Source: Symsagittifera roscoffensis (taxonomy: Eukaryota > Xenacoelomorpha > Acoela > Convolutidae). From it: 64,000 bases of DNA. The DNA is taken from positions 8,320,633-8,384,632 of the forward strand of contig NC_087069.1 in assembly GCF_963678635.1 (NCBI RefSeq), in the 5' to 3' direction. Below the pieces are notes generated by a model, which was not told the origin of the DNA, searched no databases, and saw only the letters and a program-made list of their open reading frames with translations. Below are positions 28,567 to 39,900 of this stretch, piece by piece; the first letter of the stretch is position 1, and the number at the start of each line of letters is the position of its first letter. Both the position numbers and the translations under genes were made by a program.

Positions 28567-28809
28567 TTACCTAATGTTGTTTTTAAGGTCCGTTAATCTG
28601 AAAATTGTCACTGGGAATCCGCTATCTATCCACAACCACATTTTCTTTCCTGACACCTCAACCTGGACTTGGGCCCCAGGAATCTTCAGTTCAGTCTCGT
28701 TCTTTTTCCTTTTGATGGACATTACCATGTAATCGGCCGATCCTGACGTCATGGATTCATTTTCCCCGCTTCCTTGCTGATTCACCCACGACACTGGATC
28801 TTCTGCCAA
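28567..28809 (-). pseudogene. Gypsy copy A: aspartic protease fragment
   Basis: The frame contains LWIDSGFPVTIF, the DSG active-site motif of retroelement proteases. It is nearly identical to 33287-33529 of copy B. It has lost continuity with gag and RT. Confidence 0.75.
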
Positions 28810-28899
28810 ATCATTAACATTCTGCGTGCTCAGATGGTGCTCATTTTCATCTCTGACTAAGCCGACTCGTCCTCGTCCTCTCCATTGGTTAGTACCCGT

Positions 28900-29740
28900 C
28901 CTAATTCCTCTGCATTATAGTTCAAAGTGTCCCAGTTTCCGGCACGAGTTGCATGTTGCTCCCTTTGCAGGACAATTTGCTATGTGATCAAGAGTAAAAT
29001 TTGGTGCGTCGCAATCATAACACCTACGTTTTTAACCGCTTCCCCCACTGTTTGATCCTTGGCTGTATCCTCCACGTCCCGCGCGTCCTCGACTTCGGAA
29101 AAATCCCTGTCCCCTTCTTATATTATTGACCGGTTCTTGTTTTATAGATATCGACGGCGCTGTTGAAGCCGGTTTTCCAGTATATGATTTGTATGCGCTC
29201 ACCACGTTCATACGATAATGCGAAACTGTAGACTTCCTTGGGCAACTTTGTTGATCGTAAAAATTCTCGTTGGCAATCCGATTCCCGCATGTTCATAATG
29301 AAAAAATCACGAACATTTTTGGCTGCATTCGCAAAATTACATCTGCCCGCTAGGGCGCTTAATTCCGCGTGGAATTTCTTAAACATTTCATTCTTACTCT
29401 GTTTTCGTCCGTAGAAAAGTCCCCTTTCATGAGTTACATTGCTTTTTTGCTGTGAATATCCTTTGCGCCTCGTCTCCAATACAAAGGTATAGATTAGACT
29501 TCAACTTCTTTTCCTCATCGATACGGTTTTTCCCATTTACCTCCTCAGGCAACGCTGTAATAGCCGCCGCATTTCAAGTACTCACAAAATAGAAATCATC
29601 GGGATCAATGTCGTATTTTGCTATCATCCCCCAGAGAAATTTATCTATCCACTCATCCCAGTAAACTGGAGGTTCCGGTGTTCGCGCATCCCAAAATGCT
29701 ATTATATCAAGTGGATTTTTCCCCCGCCGTTTTTATCTGC
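28900..29740 (-). pseudogene. Gypsy copy A: gag with zinc-knuckle region, internally deleted
   Basis: 29123-29479 encodes part of the capsid (HERGLFYGRKQSKNE and a downstream ALAGRCNFANAA segment). About 28920-29030 holds the Cys/His knuckle region. Compared with copy B, roughly 90 bp is missing near 29440, and further frame breaks occur towards the 5' end. Confidence 0.7.
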
Positions 29741-29751
29741 TGGCTGCGCCA
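29736..29751 (-). promoter_or_regulatory. Primer binding site of Gypsy copy A
   Basis: On the minus strand TGGCGCAGCCAGCAGA abuts the 5' LTR (29752-30009) with no gap, as expected for pairing with a tRNA 3' end. The equivalent site of copy B lies at about 34476-34487. Confidence 0.6.
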
Positions 29752-30009
29752 TGTTGAAGTACGTAAATGCGTAGCGTCGTAAAAAAGTTGTTTGTTAGGT
29801 TTAATTGTGGGCAACTGTTAGGCATCAAATCGAAATCTTACTGCACTGATCTATTTCAGATCCTATCGGACATTAGAGATCGCAAGGTCACGACAGCAGG
29901 TCTCCAGACAGAAGGAACAAATTGATAGCACTTACATAAACTCAAAACTGGTTCCTATCTCAAACAAATTGATCGCACTTACATAAACTCAAAACTGGTC
30001 CCTATCTCA
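29752..30009 (-). repeat. LTR 2, shared by Gypsy copies A and B
   Basis: 258 bp. It serves as 5' LTR for copy A and 3' LTR for copy B. It differs from LTR 1 and LTR 3 at a scatter of positions, so the three LTRs have aged separately. Confidence 0.88.
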
Positions 30010-30372
30010 TTCGGGCAACCACAAATAAGTTTTAAAGCGTAGATATAAAATTTATCAACTCATTGTTTCTTTTGCTATGGGTTCATGTTTTTAATGCAGT
30101 TTTAGTTTTAGTTGAGTTTTCAGGCACACCTGTCAAACCTCTCTTTTAGGTTTCTTTCTCTTGTCATCATGTTACTTGTGCTCTATTCGATAGATCATAA
30201 CTCCCCCCATCTTATCAACTCCGCGTCTCTGTCGTGTTGATTTTCTCGTCGCTGCCTCGCCTTTTCTTGGTTTGGCACCGACGGTTTTCGGTGATATCTC
30301 CTTGTCCGTTCCCGACGGTACATTTTCTCCCCCGCTCGCCGTAATCTTCGCCGGTTCGTCCCTTTCAATTTC

Positions 30373-31316
30373 TCACTCGCTATTCTCGTCGTCCTCGCTC
30401 TCGTCCGCGCTGTATTCTACTATACGGTGTTTCATTGATTTCCTCGCATTTTTTATCTCAACTTGACCTTTTATGGCCTTTCTTTTGCACGTTGTGGGTT
30501 CCCTTGGGCCCGGGTTTCTTTTTACGGTTTTACTAGGAACTGGGGTGCGCGCGTCACTTCTATCTTCAATTTGGCTTTCTTCAGCCGCCGATCTAAAAGA
30601 AACACCACTTCGCCTTAGTAACGACCCTTTTTCCATCTGCACCGTGTGTTTAGTTAATTTATCAATTTTCAATGGTAAACGATTATACCTTCTCGGGTCC
30701 TTCGGGTCCGTTTTTCCAGCCCTTTGTTTCCCGCCTTGTCTAAACAAGATAACTTGTGGTTAACAACATTGTTCCATTTTAGATTTTTCAATGATGGTTT
30801 TTTGATAAATTTCGCAGAGCCGTTTTTGCTTCCCTTCCATAATAGGCCTCAAAAGACGTTATCTTCGTCTTAGATTGTGGCACAAAACATAACGGGCTGA
30901 GCGCACGGGAAAACTTATAGTTTTTATTTTCCTGGAGATAAGTAAGCACGTAACTTTTTATCGACCCAATTGTTCGTTCGACCATTCCCGTCGCGCGATG
31001 GTCCTTAACCGGAGATTTAATGAGTTCAATACCTTCGTAGTTACAGAAATTTTGAATTTCATTCGAGAAAAACCCAGTTGCTTGATCCATATGCAATTTC
31101 CTTAGTGTCCATGAGTATTTATGTACTTGTTAGGAACTTCAATACATTCTTAGACTTGTTACTTGAACAGACATACGCCAACGGCCAATGCGAAAAAGTG
31201 TCTACTGCTACAATTACATACTTCTTCCGACCCCTTATGTAATTGACCGGGCCCCAGAAATCTAATTGGACCAAATCATTTGGTTCCTTAGACACATAAG
31301 TTTTCCCCCATGTCAC
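30373..31316 (-). pseudogene. Gypsy copy B: integrase core and C-terminal tail
   Basis: 31119-31316 has the intact first catalytic Asp (QLDFWGPV). 30788-31096 has the second Asp (HMDQATGFF) and the Glu (ATGMVERTIGSIK). A one-base-scale break lies between them. Relative to copy A, about 220 bp is deleted near 30725, joining the core to the acidic tail at 30373-30747. Confidence 0.82.
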
Positions 31317-31367
31317 TTTTTGGAATATCTGGTTAAGATTTTTACCTGCTTCTAAGCAGCTTTTGCA

Positions 31368-32165
31368 TTACTTTGCTATAGCGGCGGTGTTCCTGTGAAT
31401 CAGTGGTATCCATACATCTTTTGCGGCTGCAAACATTTTGTCACGCCCATGATGGTTCAAAAGTAAGCGATTGAGTACTGCTGATGACATATCCTTCGGT
31501 ATGGCCAACTGGCCGTCCATCCACAGGCAATTTTCACGTACGGCAAAGTCATTGTAGTGTTGAGCGTAGTATTGTCCCAGTCTTGTTCTGATCTCCTTGG
31601 CTCGTGGGTTCTTGTCTCTGAGTGCATCCCTGATTGTTTTCATACTTGGATCTTTTTCTATATTTGCTTCTATCAATGTCAAACTCAGGACCTCCGAATG
31701 AGCTATCTTTCTAACCATTTTTTTGTCTGATGGTACTATTGAGTAAATCCATTTGTCATTCTGTACATGTGGGTAGGGTAACCCGGGAAACTGGTGGGGA
31801 ATTGAGATAATCGTATTTAACTTTTTAGAATTTGTCTGTTTTTGAGCAACTTTTTCAGGTGGTGTTAATTCAATATCCGAAACTGAACTGACACTGGGTG
31901 GTTGGTTTAACCGATTGAGAACAACATTGAGGTTGACATCTCCGGAGTTGGTTGATGTGTTAATGATGGCGGAAGTTGGTTGGTCATTTTTTTCAGCTGA
32001 ATTTATCATAGTTTTATTACTCATTTTACTCATATTTGAAGGCTTGCAACTTGATTTTACGTATTGAGAACAACGTCTGATTTTCTTTCTTTGGCATTTG
32101 CATATTTCCTCCGGTATGCAGAAATCCCGATGCTGATTGGTTAACCGCCGGTTGCATGTAAACAC
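31368..32165 (-). pseudogene. Gypsy copy B: Cys-rich linker plus integrase zinc finger, 265 codons open
   Basis: One open frame starts with a Cys/Arg-rich segment (CNRRLTNQH..CIPEEICKCQRKK), passes a Ser/Pro linker, and ends in the HHCC finger (HHGRDKMFAAAKDVWIP). It lies between RNase H and the integrase core. The flanking Pol frames are broken, so this is a remnant. Confidence 0.75.
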
Positions 32166-32186
32166 GCCCTCTATTGAGCGTTTGTG

Positions 32187-33185
32187 CTAACGGTGAATAT
32201 TTGCATATTCGTCTTTTCTTTTATTCCCATTGGATGCAACTGTTTTCGTAGTATCGAAAGGTGACTGATTGCCCTCTACCGTCGGTTTTGGCCTAATTTT
32301 ATTCATTTTCTGACCCATAGGGTTCATTTGATCCTTAGGATTCAATGCTGCGTTTATCATTTTTATTTTCGCTACTGTAAAGCTTTCATCATAATTACTT
32401 GTCTCGGGTGCCTCTGCGGACGGAAACCGAGACAAAAAGTCTACCATTCCCATTTTTGACCCCTGTTTATGTTCAACTTTAAATTCATACGGCACTGATT
32501 GATCGTACCATCGAGTTAATTGGCTGAAAAACGTTTTAATTCCCTTCGGTGAAGAAATTAACAATGTAAGTAGTGCTTTGTGATCTGATATAACTGTGAA
32601 AGAACGGCCATATATATATTTTCCTTATATATGTTTTCCATTCCCCGGTTTCCTTTCAGCAATAATTTGACTTGTTCCGTCTACTATTTCGTTAATATTC
32701 GGCGTTTGGTACTTTTTCTTGTGTACCTGCTTGTTCAGTTCTCTTGATTCCAGTGCTAACTTGATACTTCCGTCTTTTTTCACTGTAATTACTATAGGAG
32801 AGACAAAATACTTATCCGAGCATTCTTGTAATTTTACGATATGACCTTCGTTTATCAGCCGGTGAATTTCTGTATCTTCTTTGTCTTGTAGACTGATAGG
32901 CACACTGTGCCCCTTTTGTTGTATCGGCTTCAAATTTTCGAAAAATTCAGCTCTTATTTTAGCGTTCCGGATCTTCCCTAGTCTAGTAAATAAATTTGGG
33001 TACAACTTACAGAAATTTGTTTGCAATTCATCATATTCCGCCTCTTCTTGGCTGCTCCCTTCCACTGTGATTCCCATCACCCTCTTCCTTTGCACTAACT
33101 CGAGGCCTAGGGTTCCCATCAGATCACGCCCAGGATTGACTGATGATTTCCGGATATTACTGACACTTGTGCTGGTGCTGCCCAA
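32187..33185 (-). pseudogene. Gypsy copy B: RT and RNase H with the catalytic core deleted
   Basis: 32625-33185 encodes the RT N-terminal part up to about the AERK segment. It then joins near 32625 to the end of RNase H (32187-32564, with MVDFLSRFPSAEA). The missing stretch corresponds to about 27110-27905 of copy A and includes both RT catalytic Asp motifs and the first RNase H Asp. AT-rich microhomology surrounds the junction. Copy B could move only if enzymes were supplied in trans. Confidence 0.82.
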
Positions 33186-33286
33186 CCGTTCAACGACATC
33201 ATCACTGCTACCTTTCCCAGTATGTTTATTCGGTTGTTATTGTAATCCAAGAATACATTTTTAAATGTTGTGGCTGAATATTCGCT

Positions 33287-33529
33287 TTACCTAATGTTGT
33301 TTTTAAGGTCCGTTATTCTGAAAATTGTCACTGGGAATCCGCTATCTATCCACAACCACATTTTCTTTCCTGACACCTCAACCTGGACTTGGGCCCCAGG
33401 AATCTTCAGTTCAGTCTCGTTCTTTTTCCTTTTGATGGACATTACCATGTAATCGGCCGATCCTGACGTCATGGATTCATTTTCCCCGCTTCCTTGCTGA
33501 TTCACCCACGACACTGGATCTTCTGCCAA
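33287..33529 (-). pseudogene. Gypsy copy B: aspartic protease fragment
   Basis: Carries LWIDSGFPVTIF with the DSG active site. It is nearly identical to copy A over 80 codons. Confidence 0.75.
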
Positions 33530-33599
33530 ATCATTAACATTCTGCGTGCTCAGATGGTGCTCATTTTCATCTCTGACTAAGCCGACTCGTCCTCGTCCT

Positions 33600-34480
33600 C
33601 TCCATTTGTTAGTACCCGTCCTAATTCCTCTGCATTATAGTTCAAAGTGTCCCAGTTTCCGGCACGAGTTGCATGTTGCTCCCTTTGCAGGACAATTTGC
33701 TATGTGATCAAGAGTAAATTTTGGTGCGTCGCAATTATAACACCTACGTTTATTACCGCTTCCCCCACTGCTTGATCCTTGGCTGTATCCTCCACATCCC
33801 GCGCGTCCTCGACTTCGGAAAAATCCCTGTCCCCTTCTTATATTATTGACCGGTTCTTATTTTATAGATATCGACGGCGCTGTTGAAGCCGGTTTTCCAG
33901 TATATGATTTGTATGCGCGCTCACCACGTTCATACGATAATGCGAAACTGTAAACTTCCTTGGGTAACTTTGTTGATCGTTATAATTCTCGTTGGCAATC
34001 CGATTCCCGCATGTTCATAATGAAAATATCACGAACTATTTCGGCCGCATTCGCAAAATCACATCTGCCCGCTAGAGCGTTTAATTCCACGTGGAATTTC
34101 TCAATTATTTCATTCTTACTCTGTTTTCGTCCGTAGAAAAGTCCCCTTTCATGAGTAACAATACGCTCACGTTGGAAAACATTTTGCATCTCGTCAAGGA
34201 CCCGTGGGTAAAGTTCCGTTTTAACATTCACCGCCGGTTTTCGTGCTTTGAATATCCTTTGCGCCTCGTCTCCAATACAAAGGTATAGATTAGACTTCAA
34301 CTTCTTTTCCGCATCGATACGGTTTTTCCCATTTACCTCCTCTGGCAACGCTGCAATATCCGCCGCATTTGAAGTACGCACAAAATAGAAATCATCGGGA
34401 ACTGGAGGTTCCGGTGTTCGCGCATCCCAAAATGCTATTATATTAAGTGGATTTTCCCCCCGCCGTTTTTCTCTCCTGGC
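33600..34480 (-). pseudogene. Gypsy copy B: gag with two CCHC-like knuckles
   Basis: 33980-34480 encodes the capsid (FWDARTPEPPVPDDFYFV near the start, then HERGLFYGRKQSKNE). About 33640-33760 encodes two Cys/His knuckles (CYNCDAP..HIANC and CNSCRKLGHFE). This is the fuller gag of the pair, lacking the ~90 bp deletion of copy A. A frame break separates capsid and knuckles. Confidence 0.75.
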
Positions 34481-34487
34481 TGCGCCA

Positions 34488-34745
34488 TGTTGAAGTACGT
34501 AAATGTGTAGTGTCGTAAAAAGGTTGTTTGTTAAGTTTAATTGTAGGCAACTGTTAGGCATCAAATCGAAATATTACTGCACTGATCTATTTCAGATCAT
34601 ATCGGAAATTAGAGATCGCAAGGTCACGACAGCAGGTCTCCAGACAGATGCAACAAATTGATAGCACTTACATAAACTCAAAACTGGTACCTATCTCAAA
34701 CAAATTGATAGCACTTACATAAAATCAAAACTGGTCCCTATCTCA
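34488..34745 (-). repeat. LTR 3 (5' LTR of Gypsy copy B)
   Basis: 258 bp with TG...CA ends. A primer site (TGGCGCAGCCAG on the minus strand) abuts it at 34476-34487. Confidence 0.88.
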
Positions 34746-36432
34746 CGTCCATGCTAAAAGCACTTAGTTTGTGGTTACAAGTCTGAACCACAAAAAATTG
34801 TCTGAGAGTGTAACTTTTAATCTTTTTTTAATTTTATTCCTTAATTTTCTATCTAAGATTTTGGGGAGAGAATAATAATCTCTATAATTAATTTGGGTAG
34901 AAACAATAGTTTGAGTGGAAAAATTTTCTATAACTCATCCCCCCCTATTTTAGAAAGTTGGTCGGATTAAAATTACAAATCGTTAATAACCAAGTATTTG
35001 AGTTTTTAATTAATAAAGAAAAGTTATTCAGACTTTGAGTCATACAATCAAATAAGTGATGATTCTAAATCAATGATAAAACTGCAACAGTACATAACCC
35101 GACTTAAGAACGCTGCTTTTAGTTTTTGTTTGAAAGGGGTGTAATCAATACTTGCATCACTAAAACTGTCTTGTAAATCAATTTTTGGACACTATTTTGG
35201 TAGTTTTGGTTCCTTTTAAAGGTTTCGCCAACCGAATTTCTCGTCTTCTTTGACGACAAGCTTGTGAGATTTTGAAGTTAGAACTCTGCAACTTTGGTTC
35301 AACCGTAAAAATCAACGCTATAAATAAGGATGTTAAAATTTAAAAGAGTGTTTTTGCTACGAGTAATAATTGCTGAAATAATAAATGTTAAAAGTGCAAA
35401 CGAACAAAAAAACAACCCATATTACTAAGATTTTAACTATCCCCCCACTCGAACTCAAAGCATGTATAAATTCTGTTTGAGGAAATTTAGCTCTCCGATC
35501 TTGTGCATCATCTCTCGAAAGCTTCAAATTGAAAACTTTAAGTACATTGAAAACTTTCTCAATTCAAAACAAAACTTGAGATTTCTTTATCTCTAGGATG
35601 GAATTTATGGATACTAACTTTATTCTTGAAAATTTAGAATTCAAATTGAGTGTTTCTGATTTGAGCTTTTTTATCTACGATCAAATGCGATTATCATTAA
35701 ATTCATATAACTTGATTATAACTGCTTTTGCTGTCATATATGATTGCATATCCTCACAATTATCCTAATTTTAGTTTTAATTTAAAAGGTAGATTTTTCA
35801 CCCATTCTTATGCTTAAAAATGTTTTCTTCGTTGATTCCAAATACCTTGAATTCTGATATTACCATTAAAATCTCGAGGTTGATGATTTTTGGTATTAAG
35901 TTTTCAGCAATCAAAATAATTGAGGCAAGTTTGTGATGTCATCATTTGTCCTTGACTTGTATGCATTTAGTTCATTCAAAGTTTACCCGACGTTCATTTT
36001 TTCGCAGATTTGTTTCAAAAATAAGCAACGGTCTAAAGAGAATTTACCGGGTGAATAGATACAATTCCCATTTCCTTTTTGTTGCTATACCCTAGACAAT
36101 TAACTTCCTTTCTTTATGATTGGCAAAAGTTAACTTCATCTCCTCCAACTGCACAAGTTGAGATCCTTTCATCAAAAAAAATAATTAGAACTAAATTTGT
36201 TTGACACCGCGTGCAAAACGCTGGAAACTGATAGATTGCAAATTCAAACTTAAAATCAAGTTACACCGATTGTCTTGTAGTCAATAGCGTGTCACGAGAA
36301 GGGGGCAGAGAAAAACTAATTGATATAATGAGCTTTATACTATGTTTTTCATTCCATGTAATACAATGTTTTTACGCACTTTACAATATTTTTGATACGG
36401 CTTAATCTCTTTTTTAAAAGGATATTGAACAA
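34746..36432. other. Host AT-rich DNA without supported genes
   Basis: No convincing frame, repeat or RNA gene was recognised. It lies between the Gypsy pair and the repeat that hosts the Copia insertion. Confidence 0.5.
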
Positions 36433-36594
36433 AACTGCCCGTTTCCGACGAAGCCCTGAATGTTCCGACTGCCTTTAAGGTTTATGGAGCAGTAATAACA
36501 GTAAAAAATTAAATGTAAAAAAAATGAAAACATTTTTTTTTCTAAATTTTCAAGTTTTTTTTAAATGAAAATCATCCCCCCCACACGCCATATA
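36433..36594 (-). repeat. GTTCCGACT repeat copy 1, left part (split by Copia)
   Basis: Matches the first ~160 bp of the family (GAAGCCCTGAAT, then GTTCCGACTGCC, then ATCCCCCC and ACACGCCAT). It is interrupted at 36594 by the Copia element and resumes at 41467. Confidence 0.75.
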
Positions 36595-36932
36595 TGTTAA
36601 GATTCAGAGTTAGAGCAAGTAGGACTAGGGGATAGAGGTTTGAGAGTTATCTGAGGTTTCAACTGAGGAGAGAGAAGAGATACTGATTGTTGAAGAATGA
36701 ATTGAGATTGTGTTTTTAAAATGACACGACAAACTGAGCATCAAATAGTACCAGTTAATTAATTACCAGTTAATTAATTAGTTTATCAAATACCAGCAGA
36801 CCAGTTGACCTTGTCTGAGTGCATTGAGTTTTATACCAGTTGACCTTTAATTAGGTTTCTATTGCTCAAGTCTGACCTTGAGTTTGGTCTGGTATTTCAC
36901 TAGTCTGGCATTGAGCTCGTCTGTCCTCAACA
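36595..36932 (-). repeat. Copia 3' LTR
   Basis: 338 bp with TG...CA ends. It contains a duplicated ACCAGTTAATTAATT segment. Confidence 0.93.
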
Positions 36933-36939
36933 CCCCCAC

Positions 36940-39900
36940 TCAGGCTGAATTGGCTTTGTCCAATGTCAGGCTGCAACCCATCAGCGTTCGACGATGTTGA
37001 TCCACCTTTGCCTTGCTCAGGGATTTCGTCAACAAGTCAGCCTCCATGTTTTCGGTTGGACAGTACTCGAGCGCAAATGTTCCATCCTCGACCCGCTCTC
37101 GGACAAAGTGATACTTGACATCAATGTGCTTTGTACGCTTCTGCATTACGGGATTTTTGCACATCTTGATGCAGCTCTGGTTGTCCTCGTTGATCACAGT
37201 TGGACCATCACACGTCATATCCATCTCATTGAGTAGGGATCGTAAGTAGAGGCCTTCCTGAACAGCCGCTGCCATTGCTTGATACTCAGCTTCGCTGGTA
37301 GATATTGCTGCAGTAGGTTGCTTCTTGGTACTCCAGCTGATTGCTGCTCCTGACCGCTGCACATGAAAACTGTAGCCTGTTGTTGACCTTCTGTCATCAA
37401 CGTCACCAGCCCAGTCAGCATCTGCTGAACCATAAAGGTTGAACCCATCAGGATCTTTGATGTAGCACAGCTCCAGATCTTTGGTTCCTTTCAGGTATCG
37501 CAGTACTCTCTTAGCAGCCACCCAGTGTGTTCTCCCAGGATTCTCCAGAAACCGTGAAAGTTGAGTCACAGTAGCTAGGATGTCTGGCCTCGTTTGCTTG
37601 GCTATGTACAATAACGAGCCCACTATGCCTCTGTAGTCCTCACGCTGCATTGCCACTGCTTCTTCTGAGCCCGTTCCAGGGCAGTCCTTCTTCGTCAACT
37701 GAGTGCTGATATCAGCTGGTGTCCCTACTGGTTTGCAGTCAGCCAACCCAAAGCGCTCCAAGCAGTCTTCAATGTAGCGAGACTGATTCACAGTGACAGA
37801 ACCAGGTGCCCGTTTGACCTGCATTTTCAAAAACCAGGCTAATGGACCGCGATCATCCATCTTGAATCGGTCAGTGAATCGGTCCCTCACCCTGTCAACT
37901 TCTGCTTGCAGTTTGCAGCCAATGATGATATCATCCACCCATACTAGAACATAGATCATAGCATCATCCATTCCCCTCATCGTGAACAAACAGAAGTCAT
38001 TGGTGCTTCGAGTGAAACCAGTCTCCAGAAGAAACGTGCTCAGCGTCTGGTACCAGTCCCTTCCTGCCTGCTTCAGCCCATAGATACTGCGTTGTAGCAA
38101 ACACACTTGGTTGTCCCCGCTGCTGAACCCCTCGGGCTGTTCCATATACACAGTTTCTGTTAACGGCGAGTTGAGGAAGGCTGACTTCACGTCCATCTGA
38201 TGAAGTACAAGATCATCTTGCGCTCCCAAAGCCAGTAGTATTCTCTTTGTTTCTGGTTTACAGGTTGGCGCAAAGGTCTCATTGAAGTCCAGTCCTTCCA
38301 CTTGCATAAAACCCTTCACCACGTATCTGGCTTTAAACCGCTCCACTTGTCCCATTGCATCTCTCTTCACAGCAAGCACCCAGCGTCCAGGAATGACCTT
38401 GCGAGAATTTGGTCTATCAACAAGTGTCCAGGTGCCCATTGCCTTCAGTGACTGCACCTCCAAAGCCATAGCTGCTAGCCACTGCTCCCTTTCTGGTCCA
38501 GATACTGCTTCCAAGTAGCTTCTTGGCTCTTGTGCTATCACTGAAGCATGAGTGTAAGCCAGTCCGTATCGGATGGGAGGGTTCCGCGTTCTAGTTGACC
38601 GCTGCTCTGGAATCTCTGTTGGCCTCTGCTCTGGAGGCTCTGTGGAAGGTGGTTCCAATTCTTCAGTCTCGACTGGGTCATCTTCCGTAACCCCCACTGA
38701 AGCTGCTGCTCCACTATCATTCGCTTTATTGGTAGACTCAGTGATGGTCTTCGTGCTAGTTTCCTCTACATCAATGCATCCCTCGATTGATAGACCCAGT
38801 GTTTGTGACTGCTCACTGTCTACCAGAAAGTCGTCTGGAATGATGTCTTCATTGAACGTCACGCTTCTTGCTCGTACCACTCGCTTTGTCTCCAGGTCCA
38901 TCAGCAAGTAGGCTTTGCTCTCCTCGTCATAACCAATGAACTTGCTCTTCTTGCCTTTCGGATCCAGTTTCCGCCGGTTTCCTCTGTCCAGGTAGTACGC
39001 CAGGCATCCGAACACTCGCAGGTAGTTGACTTTCGATGGCTTCCCATAATGCATCTCCATTGATGAAATGCGATGCTCATTGCTGGATGTAGGACACAAG
39101 TTGCGAACCCTGACTGCCGTTGACATTGCTCGTACCCAGAACATCTTTGAGAGCTTTGCATCGGCCAGTAGACATCGAGTCATCTCAGTTATCACCCTGT
39201 TGTACCTCTCTGCCACGCCATTCTGTTGCGGAGTATTAGGTACTGTAAACTCCTGTTTCACCTGCATTTCTCTACAGAACATCCGAAAAGCATTCGACGA
39301 ATACTCACCTCCGTTGTCAGTTCTCAAGCACTTCGGTGTTCCGTGCTCAGCTACAAAGTCTTTGAACTTCGAAAGAGTATCGCTCTTCTTAACCAGGTAC
39401 TTGACCACTGCCAGACGGCTGAAGTCATCAATGAAGCTCACGGCATAGCGCGCTCCATGCATGCTCGCAACTTCAAATGGTCCCTGGATGTCGCTGAAGA
39501 CCCGCTGCCCCACTGCAGTTGCCCTGTTCTCTGTCTTCTTTGGCATTGCTACTTCGTGCATCTTCGAAGCTGTGCACACTTCGCAGAACCCTAGCTCGCC
39601 GACATCAACAACTGATATTAGATCATGCTTGTTGAGATGCCCCAGCCTTCGGTGCCACAGCATTGCACTACTTGTCTCCATCTTCGCTTTCGTAGCTAGA
39701 GTCATCGCGTTCCTCTTGAACTTGCACTCCAGGAAGAAAAGCTTGCCGCGCTGCTTCACTGGTAGCCGTCGACCATCCGGTGCCACAAGATGAGAAGAGT
39801 CTGATGTAAAGCTGAAACTAGACCCTCTAGCTATTGCTGAGCTCACACTCATCAGATTCACGTTGTAGCTCGGCACAAACAGCACATTGTGGAAAGTGTA

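Larger units (their letters stand above)
24005..34745 (-). mobile_element. Tandem pair of decayed Ty3/Gypsy elements sharing the middle LTR
   Basis: Three 258 bp LTRs (24005-24262, 29752-30009, 34488-34745) alternate with two internal regions of 5.5 kb (copy A, left) and 4.5 kb (copy B, right), all in minus orientation. The LTRs differ from each other at several percent of positions. The copies have different internal deletions: A lost part of gag, B lost the RT catalytic core and part of the integrase tail. An LTR-internal-LTR-internal-LTR layout is what homologous recombination between elements, or insertion into an existing LTR, would leave. The left flank ends TTGTC and the right flank begins CGTCC, so no clean target duplication is seen. 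Confidence 0.9.
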
